This document shows positions 15,078-20,385 of a stretch of DNA of 20,385 nucleotides, in pieces; position 1 is the stretch's first letter; each line of letters begins with the position of its first letter. Under the pieces are notes generated by a model. The model searched no databases. It was not told the DNA's origin and saw only the letters and a list, made by a program, of their open reading frames with translations. The position numbers were made by a program, and so were the translations under genes. The stretch is from Bacillota bacterium (lineage in GTDB: Bacteria > Bacillota > Clostridia > Lachnospirales > Lachnospiraceae): assembly GCA_023398615.1 (NCBI GenBank), contig JAEWSD010000091.1:1-20385 (forward strand), written 5' to 3'.

Positions 15078-16931
15078 TTGTGTGGAATAGCAGGATTTTG
15101 TGACTTTCATGTAGACTACACGAATGAATCAACGAAATGGCTCAATATTCTTAAGAATATGAAGAATAAATTAAACCATCGCGGACCTGATGACAGCGGT
15201 GTATACCTGTCAAATCATGCCGGTTTCTCTCATGCCAGACTTTCCATCATTGACCTGGCAAACGGCCGGCAGCCCATGAGCAGAAAAACCGGCGACAGAG
15301 AATATACCATTATCTATAACGGGGAGTTGTATAATACACGGGAATTAAGAACAGACCTGGAACAGCGCGGCTGGGATTTCCGAACGAGCAGTGACACCGA
15401 GGTTATCTTGCTCGGCTATATCGAATACGGTGCGGAATTTGTAAAAAGGCTGAACGGAATTTTTGCCTATGCGATTTGGGATGATTATCAGAAGTCCCTT
15501 TGTATCTGCAGGGACCGTCTGGGAGTAAAACCCTTGTTTTATACGCAAAACGGCAATTCCTTGATTTTCGGTTCCGAATTGAAGGTTCTGTTCGAATACC
15601 CCGGAGTAACGGCACAGCTGGATGCCGACGGGCTTTGCGAAATATTCGGTCTCGGCCCGGCAAAGACATATGGCGGCGGTGTATTCAAGGGCTGTCTGGA
15701 AGTATTGCCGGGGTATTATGTTATCTGCAGCCGTGACGGTATAAAGCAGGTACAATATTGGAAGCTGGTCAGTAAACCGCATACGGACTCCTATGAGGAA
15801 ACCATTGCAAAGACTTCCTTCCTGGTACGTGATTCTGTAAAAAGACAGATGGTTTCCGACGTACCGATCTGCACCTTCCTGTCCGGCGGGGTAGACAGCT
15901 CTATCATTACGGCGGTATGTGCAAATGAATTGGCCGGGCAGGGGGAACAGCTGAACACCTTTTCTTTTGATTTTACCGAAAATGATAAATACTTTAAGCA
16001 AAATGCTTTTCAGCCTTCCGCCGACAGACCCTATGTCGAAAAAATGGTCTCCCACTTTAATACAAAGCATATCTTTCTGGAATGCGATAACATGCTTCTT
16101 GCGGATTATCTGTATAAGGCCGTGGATGCAAGGGACCTGCCGGGTATGGCAGATGTCGAATCCTCTCTTTTGTATTTTTGTTCGGAGGTTAAAAAATACA
16201 ATAAGGTAGCCTTAACCGGAGAATGTGCGGATGAAATATTCGGCGGATATCCCTGGTTCCATAAAAAAGAATTCATTGAAGCACATACTTTTCCGTGGTC
16301 AAACAATCTGAAGCCCAGGAAGCAGCTTTTAAGGGATGATCTGTTAAATGAAATCAATCTGGATGGTTATGTGGCAAGAACATACGAGAAATCGGTAAAA
16401 GAAACTCCTTTGCTGCCGGAGGAAAATGAAACCGCCCGCCGCCAAAGGGAAATCTCCTATCTTAATGTCAAGTGGTTTATGCTTACTTTGTTAGACCGTA
16501 TGGACAGAACAAGTATGTATTCCGGACTGGAAGCAAGAGTTCCTCTGGCCGATCACAGGATTCTTGAATACGTATGGAACGTACCGTGGGATATCAAATG
16601 TAAGGACGGCATTGTAAAACATCTGTTAAGGGAATCTGCCAAAGGACTGCTCCCGGAGGAAATTCTTTACCGTAAAAAGAGTCCTTATCCAAAAACCTAT
16701 AACCCGGAATATGAAAAGCTATTGGGTGAAAGACTGCTGGCCGTATTGGAAGACAGCTCCTCTCCCATCAATGCATTAATAGACGGCAGCAAGGTAAAGA
16801 CTTTCCTTCATACTCCGTCGGATTACGGAAAGCCCTGGTACGGACAGCTTATGGCCGGACCCCAGATGCTTGCCTTTATGCTTCAGGTTAACTATTGGCT
16901 GAAAAAATATAATGTACGGATTATTCTCTGA
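15078..16931 (+). CDS. asnB: Asparagine synthetase (glutamine-hydrolysing)
   Basis: Makes asparagine from aspartate, ATP and glutamine in the cytosol. The 617-aa protein starts with the mature sequence MCGIAGF: Cys2 is the N-terminal nucleophile of the class II glutaminase domain (about 1-215; NHRGPDDSG at 33-41, YNGELYN at 80-86, RDRLGVKPL at 145-153). The synthetase domain carries the PP-loop SGGVDSS (269-275), LTGECADEIFGGYPW (379-393) and RMDRTSMYSGLEARVPLADH. The start must be the TTG at 15078, because Cys has to be residue 2; GAGG lies 8 nt upstream. In the 72-nt gap behind arcC a small 7-bp hairpin (CATAATA/TATTATG) is visible but no terminator, so cotranscription with arcC is likely. 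Confidence 0.96.
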   Translation: MCGIAGFCDFHVDYTNESTKWLNILKNMKNKLNHRGPDDSGVYLSNHAGFSHARLSIIDLANGRQPMSRKTGDREYTIIYNGELYNTRELRTDLEQRGWDFRTSSDTEVILLGYIEYGAEFVKRLNGIFAYAIWDDYQKSLCICRDRLGVKPLFYTQNGNSLIFGSELKVLFEYPGVTAQLDADGLCEIFGLGPAKTYGGGVFKGCLEVLPGYYVICSRDGIKQVQYWKLVSKPHTDSYEETIAKTSFLVRDSVKRQMVSDVPICTFLSGGVDSSIITAVCANELAGQGEQLNTFSFDFTENDKYFKQNAFQPSADRPYVEKMVSHFNTKHIFLECDNMLLADYLYKAVDARDLPGMADVESSLLYFCSEVKKYNKVALTGECADEIFGGYPWFHKKEFIEAHTFPWSNNLKPRKQLLRDDLLNEINLDGYVARTYEKSVKETPLLPEENETARRQREISYLNVKWFMLTLLDRMDRTSMYSGLEARVPLADHRILEYVWNVPWDIKCKDGIVKHLLRESAKGLLPEEILYRKKSPYPKTYNPEYEKLLGERLLAVLEDSSSPINALIDGSKVKTFLHTPSDYGKPWYGQLMAGPQMLAFMLQVNYWLKKYNVRIIL

Positions 16932-16948
16932 CAAAGCAAAAATACTAC

Positions 16949-16997
16949 AGGCGTTTGCGAAACTCACAGACACAAAACAAGAGTTTCGTAAACGCCT
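16949..16997 (-). terminator. Hairpin between asnB and the P-II gene, probable terminator
   Basis: Arms of 17 bases at 16949-16965 and 16981-16997 pair with one mismatch around a 15-nt loop. On the minus strand the stem is followed by GTAGTATTTTTG, a modest U-run, which suits termination of the P-II operon; the plus side has no U-run. The direct repeat AAAATACTA flanks the hairpin at 16939-16947 and 17002-17010. Confidence 0.6.
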
Positions 16998-17007
16998 AAT
17001 CAAAATA

Positions 17008-17673
17008 CTATAATAAACCGTAAGTCTTATTTACATCCTGGACAAAAATAATTCCGTTGCCAGGCTCTTCAATCTTAAGCTCTTTCCTTATGGATGCCAC
17101 GATTGCTTCGGTAAGATTATCTTCGGATAGTATCAACACGATTTCTTTTTCAGGTTCTACAGCCATAGAAAAGAGCACATTCGTTTCATGAATGCCCGAA
17201 CCCCTTCCGTTTATAATGGTTCCCCCTTTGGAACCGGCTTTCTCAGCAGCTTCAATAACGGCTTCGGCCTTTCCTCTGTCCACAATAGTGAATATTGCCT
17301 GATACATTGTATTTCCTTCTCCTTTACTGTTTTTCATAATTTTTTCCTCATATCTTCTTGTTCCGACCAGATTAAGTACGGGTATGCTGAAAGCTATCCC
17401 ATGATTGGGTTTATAATAATGAAACTCCTTATTAAGAACATCCATAACATTGTATGCCGCCTCTTTCTCGCATACCATCATAACAATTTCCTTCCTGATA
17501 TCGCCCAGATCCAGAAACTCTAAAACCCGGTTTTTAACGGTGCCTTTACCTAAAAGAATAGTGCCTCCCTTAATACCGTTATGTTTTGCCGTTTTCAGGA
17601 CTTTACTTCCCAGTCCTGAATTTACCACCGCATAAATTAATTCCAGCTCCATATTTTCTTCAACATCCGTCAT
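17008..17673 (-). CDS. Tandem P-II (GlnB-like) domain protein
   Basis: A 221-aa protein made of two P-II-type ferredoxin-like domains. Domain 1 is at about residues 8-105 (ELIYAVVNSGLGSKVLKTAKHNGIKGGTILLGKGT through HGIAFSIPVLNLVG). Domain 2 is at about 122-221 (QAIFTIVDRGKAEAVIEAAEKAGSKGGTIINGRGS through GNGIIFVQDVNKTYGLL). Each repeats the pattern of a GGT strand, a short loop, EIVM/EIVL and a final G-I-x-F strand. P-II proteins form trimers that bind ATP/ADP and often 2-oxoglutarate and control transporters or enzymes; ordinary members have one domain of about 112 residues. The ATG at 17673 lies 14 nt inside the end of the DUF1538 gene, so translation is coupled and that membrane protein is the likely target (inference). 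Confidence 0.88.
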   Translation of the reverse strand: MTDVEENMELELIYAVVNSGLGSKVLKTAKHNGIKGGTILLGKGTVKNRVLEFLDLGDIRKEIVMMVCEKEAAYNVMDVLNKEFHYYKPNHGIAFSIPVLNLVGTRRYEEKIMKNSKGEGNTMYQAIFTIVDRGKAEAVIEAAEKAGSKGGTIINGRGSGIHETNVLFSMAVEPEKEIVLILSEDNLTEAIVASIRKELKIEEPGNGIIFVQDVNKTYGLL

Positions 17674-19156
17674 TGTTTTCTATTCCTCCTTTACCGGATT
17701 TCAGTTTATATATTAACCCAACGATCTGCAATGTAATCAAAGGTGTTAACGCTACCAAAGCTATTATACCAAAACCGTCAATTAAAACATCTGCTCCCTC
17801 AATCTTCTCAGCCGCCCCCTGTGCAAAGGCTAAAATAAAGGTAGCCGTCATCGGGCCCGACGCAACTCCGCCCGAATCAAACGCGATACCGACGAATAGT
17901 TTCGGTACCAGATAGGAAAGTATGATTGAAATAAGGTATCCCACCAGCAAATAATGCCATAGCTTCACTTCCGGTATCAATATCCTCAGCATGGAAAGCG
18001 CAACGGAGAATCCGACTCCAATCGAAAGAGCCAGCAGCACAACCTTTCGCTTTACATATCCGCTAGTAACATCTTCAATCTGGTTCGTTAAAACGTGGAC
18101 TGCCGGTTCGGCCAAAATTGTCACCAGTCCGATAATAAATGCAACAAGGACCAGGACGGATTTATTATCAAAGGAAGCCAGCTTATACCCGATAATGCTG
18201 CCTACATCCATAAATCCGGCATTTACTCCGGAAAGAAACAGCACCAGGCCGACGAAAGTATATATAAAACCTTTTAATATTCTAAAAAAAGATTTACGCT
18301 TCAAGTGAAAGGATACTTTATGGAATATCAGAAAGAGTATGCCCATAGGAAGCAAAGCAAGAAAAATCTCACCCGCTATGGGAAGAAGCTCATGAATAAA
18401 AGGTGCAAGGACGGAATTTGACTGGGATATGCGATATTCCAGACTGCCGGTTATACGATCTGTTTTTGTGACGATACTCATGATCAGAACGGTAATGATT
18501 GCACCGGTGGAGGTAACGGCAACCAGACCGAAGCTGTCTTTTTCAGAAGCTTTACTGTCTTTCTTCAATGCGGAGGTTCCCATAGCCAATGCCAATATAA
18601 ACGGCACGGTTAAAGCTCCTGTCGTAGCCCCGGAAGCATCGAAGGATATTGCCAGAAATTCCTGGTTTGTAAAGAAAGCAAGGATAAATATGAAAAGATA
18701 TAAAACAGTTAAAATGCGATATAAAGGAACATTATAAACGATTCTTATCATGCCGATTGCAAGCATGACAGCAATACCGAGAGAAACAATGACAAGAATG
18801 CTCACCATAGAAATCAAGCCGGATGTAACAAATTCTACCTGCTCGGCAAGAATCATTAAATCAGGTTCCGCGATGGATATAAAAAACCCGAGAATAAACC
18901 CCAGCACTACAACTCTCCAAATCTTGTTCGTTTGCGCTATGCTCGTTCCCATCAGGTTGCCAAGCGGTGTTATTCCGATATCAACGCCGAACAGAAAGAC
19001 GGTCAATCCAATAATGATCAAAGTTGCCCCTAAGAGAAACCTAAGTAATACATTCCTTTCAAGCGGAGCAATTGTAAAATTGAGCAGCAGTACTATGATT
19101 GTAATAGGGAGTACAGAGTATAAAACCTCTTTAAATTTTGCGGTTATAACATTCAA
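17660..19156 (-). CDS. DUF1538 family multi-pass membrane protein (putative transporter)
   Basis: A 498-aa integral membrane protein with about 12 hydrophobic segments and a clear internal duplication. GVDIGITPLGNLMG matches GVNAGFMDVGSIIG; AEPDLMILAEQVEFVTSG matches AEPAVHVLTNQIEDVTSG; SFDASGATTGALTVPFILALAMG matches the segment FDSGGVASGPMTATFILAFAQG. Two homologous halves with conserved Glu-Pro and Asp/Gly motifs in or near membrane segments are typical of secondary transporters, but the substrate of DUF1538 proteins is not known to me. The start is a TTG at 19156, preceded by AAAGGAAG; the nearby ATG at 19152 is out of frame and stops at once. The 3' end overlaps the tandem P-II gene by 14 nt. 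Confidence 0.88.
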   Translation of the reverse strand: MNVITAKFKEVLYSVLPITIIVLLLNFTIAPLERNVLLRFLLGATLIIIGLTVFLFGVDIGITPLGNLMGTSIAQTNKIWRVVVLGFILGFFISIAEPDLMILAEQVEFVTSGLISMVSILVIVSLGIAVMLAIGMIRIVYNVPLYRILTVLYLFIFILAFFTNQEFLAISFDASGATTGALTVPFILALAMGTSALKKDSKASEKDSFGLVAVTSTGAIITVLIMSIVTKTDRITGSLEYRISQSNSVLAPFIHELLPIAGEIFLALLPMGILFLIFHKVSFHLKRKSFFRILKGFIYTFVGLVLFLSGVNAGFMDVGSIIGYKLASFDNKSVLVLVAFIIGLVTILAEPAVHVLTNQIEDVTSGYVKRKVVLLALSIGVGFSVALSMLRILIPEVKLWHYLLVGYLISIILSYLVPKLFVGIAFDSGGVASGPMTATFILAFAQGAAEKIEGADVLIDGFGIIALVALTPLITLQIVGLIYKLKSGKGGIENNDGC

Positions 19157-19196
19157 ATAAAACCACTTCCTTTCAGATTATTACTGTATTATAAAA

Positions 19197-19225
19197 ATGA
19201 TAACAAAAATATCTTTTACTGGCAA
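19197..19225 (-). promoter_or_regulatory. Probable promoter of the DUF1538 / P-II operon
   Basis: On the minus strand TTGCCA (19225-19220), a 17-bp spacer and TATCAT (19202-19197). About 40 nt lie between it and the TTG start. A small palindrome CTACAA-T-TTGTAG sits just upstream at 19248-19260, between the divergent DUF1538 and cupin genes, and could be an operator. Confidence 0.5.
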
Positions 19226-19347
19226 CCTTTTGACATAAATTTGTTATCTACAATTTGTAGCCACAGCAACATACTTTCCTTTCATTTCGTTTATAATAAG
19301 CTTAAAGATAAGTAATTAATAATATTCTAACTAACAGGAGGACCGAT

Positions 19348-19683
19348 ATGAGTAAAAAAATACTGAAAAATATTGAACTTGCAACCGTCTTAACCTTAAA
19401 AGAACTTGTTAATTACCAGCCAGGCCAGATCGTCAGCAAAACCCTTGTCCAAAACGACCAGGTAAGCTTAACCCTTTTTGCCTTTGATAAGGAGGAAGAA
19501 ATAAGCACGCATTCCTCCCACGGAGATGCAATGGTATATGTAACGGAAGGAACCGGGCAGTTTACCGTTGGGGAGGATGTTTTTACCGTGACAGCCGGGC
19601 AGACTATCGTAATGCCGTCAGAGATACCGCATGCGGTTTATGCGGTAGAACAGTTTAAGATGTTTTTGATTGTGGTATTTTGA
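19348..19683 (+). CDS. Small cupin-domain protein
   Basis: A 111-aa single-domain cupin. The first cupin motif is in EEISTHSSHGDAMVYVTEGTGQFTVG (about 51-76) with two His residues, and the second in GQTIVMPSEIPHAVYAVEQFKMFLIVV (about 85-111) with one His. Together they probably bind a divalent metal. Proteins of this size serve as isomerases, dioxygenases or sensors; nothing here fixes a substrate. The ATG at 19348 has a perfect AGGAGG 6 nt upstream. It is divergent from the DUF1538 gene and appears to be a single-gene unit, since a large palindrome starts within about 20 nt of its stop. Confidence 0.88.
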   Translation: MSKKILKNIELATVLTLKELVNYQPGQIVSKTLVQNDQVSLTLFAFDKEEEISTHSSHGDAMVYVTEGTGQFTVGEDVFTVTAGQTIVMPSEIPHAVYAVEQFKMFLIVVF

Positions 19684-19692
19684 ATTTATTAT

Positions 19693-19987
19693 CTGCTAAG
19701 GGACGCTTTGCCCCAAGGTTACCAAGGCCCGAAGAAAACCGTACAGGGGCCTTTGTTCAGAGTAAGCATCCGTTGCTTCTATTACCCTGCCTATCGTTTA
19801 TAACATCCCTGATGAGCGTGAACTCGTCGGCGCACTGCGCCTCCTCAGACATCACTCTCATCAGGGATTGGCACGATTGCCAGGGTTTAAGAAGTAAGCC
19901 GGATTCTTCCAATTCACAAAGGCCCCTGTACGGTTTTCTTCGGACCGGCCGGAGTATCATAGGCAAAGCTGTTTACGGCAATTTTTT
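19693..19987. repeat. Giant imperfect palindrome downstream of the cupin gene
   Basis: This 337-nt gene-free gap is almost wholly one inverted repeat centred at 19835. A perfect 25-bp arm lies at 19731-19755 and 19917-19941. Further pairs are ATCCCTGATGAG (19805-19816) with 19857-19868, GCTTTGCC (19705-19712) with 19962-19969, and the tip GGCGC-ACT-GCGCC (19829-19841). The regions between align imperfectly. On the plus strand it is followed by TTTTTT (19982-19987), so it could end cupin transcription. It is visibly more G+C-rich than its flanks. Open frames across it on both strands are byproducts of the palindrome. Confidence 0.8.
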
Positions 19988-20020
19988 ATGAATGCAGCCA
20001 AATTTTAAAGATGACATTTA

Positions 20021-20314
20021 TTAATAATAGTAATTCACATGTTCAAATATAAACTGGGCACCTGCCATGAACATTGCAAACAGTGCCAGAATGAAAATCA
20101 GAAATATGGCTGCCTTGTCATATATCATCTTCCCCTCTTTATCCATAAAGTATCCTACTAATATTTCACTTCCTAACAGAATAAAGATAACAGGCCACAA
20201 GTTGAATGTTAATTCGTAGGTTATTGATTTTATGATGATTCTGGCTATAAACAGCAGTCCGAATACTATTAATCCGATTCCAAGCGTCACCGTTCCGACT
20301 CTATGCGTTCTCAT
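20021..20314 (-). CDS. Small membrane protein, three predicted segments
   Basis: A 97-aa protein starting MRTHRVGTVTLG. Hydrophobic segments at about residues 6-28, 38-56 and 68-90 suggest three membrane passes, with a short charged loop (MDKEGKMIYDKA) between the last two. The pattern of a leading RVG-T-TLG-GL-VFG and a LWP motif before the second helix resembles the membrane part of LiaF/LiaI-like and PspC-associated envelope-stress proteins, a loose likeness only. The ATG at 20314 is chosen because GGAG lies 10 nt upstream; the in-frame ATG at 20323 follows that GGAG by only 1 nt. The start overlaps an apparent upstream gene. Confidence 0.75.
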   Translation of the reverse strand: MRTHRVGTVTLGIGLIVFGLLFIARIIIKSITYELTFNLWPVIFILLGSEILVGYFMDKEGKMIYDKAAIFLIFILALFAMFMAGAQFIFEHVNYYY

Positions 20315-20385
20315 CTGTTTCATTCTCCTTTATTATAATTTTTTCTTCCGGCAGGCGGAGCTCATTATTTGAAGAGGCAGTGTGT
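20301..20385 (-). CDS. C-terminal tail of an upstream gene (partial, low confidence)
   Basis: Of the three minus-strand frames at the right edge only one stays open, ending at TAG 20303-20301 with residues HTASSNNELRLPEEKIIIK and then ENETDENA. It contains the ribosome site of the small membrane protein gene and overlaps its first codons, the usual layout inside an operon. Too short to assign. Confidence 0.4.
   Translation of the reverse strand, partial: HTASSNNELRLPEEKIIIKENETDENA

Noticed and set aside
15345..16070. 241-codon minus-strand frame opposite asnB
   Set aside because: Lies wholly inside the asnB gene and shows no domain.
19680..19991. 103-codon plus-strand frame and a 69-codon minus-strand frame after the cupin gene
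   Set aside because: Both cross the giant palindrome; no ribosome site or domain, and the open frames follow from G+C-rich inverted sequence.
1..20385. tRNA, rRNA, CRISPR arrays, transposases and phage genes
   Set aside because: Looked for on both strands; no cloverleaf-like segment, spaced repeats or mobile-element protein was seen.

Overview
The window looks like a chromosomal segment of a low-to-mid G+C anaerobic Firmicute, most probably a member of the Lachnospiraceae (Clostridium cluster XIVa). The reasons are strong AGGAGG-type ribosome binding sites, frequent TTG and GTG starts, the order rex / coiled-coil protein / acpS / NAD(P)H-hydrate repair enzyme / alr / mazF, a clostridial Re-type citrate synthase next to an NAD-type isocitrate dehydrogenase, and a DUF1538 membrane protein paired with a tandem P-II protein. 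The family assignment is inferred from gene content, not from a marker gene. I see no tRNA, rRNA, CRISPR array, phage gene or transposase.

Layout. (1) 1-2636, minus strand: a lipoprotein followed by a Ser/Thr protein kinase with TPR repeats that runs off the left edge. (2) 2947-8024, minus strand: a six-gene operon from a consensus promoter, rex - coiled-coil protein - acpS - nnr - alr - mazF, closed by a strong terminator. It links redox sensing, acyl-carrier-protein activation, cofactor repair, cell-wall D-alanine supply and an RNA-cleaving toxin. (3) 8046-10465, plus strand: an ABC-F ribosome-associated ATPase with its own promoter, a roughly 300-nt leader occupied almost entirely by one long imperfect hairpin, and an unusually long two-way terminator. 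(4) 10476-13888, minus strand: Re-citrate synthase - isocitrate dehydrogenase - GntR/FCD regulator, with a perfect ATTGTATACAAT palindrome lying on the -10 box. (5) 14070-16931, plus strand: carbamate kinase and asparagine synthetase. (6) 16949-19225, minus strand: DUF1538 membrane protein overlapping a double P-II-domain protein. (7) 19348-20385: a small cupin gene, a second giant imperfect palindrome, and a small membrane protein with the apparent tail of another gene upstream.

Regions 4 to 6 form a carbon/nitrogen neighbourhood: citrate synthase and isocitrate dehydrogenase make 2-oxoglutarate, the classical P-II effector; asparagine synthetase consumes glutamine; carbamate kinase interconverts carbamoyl phosphate with carbamate and ATP; the double P-II protein probably controls the membrane protein it is translationally coupled to. 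The most unusual features are the long imperfect hairpins in three intergenic regions, a mazF toxin gene without an antitoxin gene, and the P-II/DUF1538 pair.
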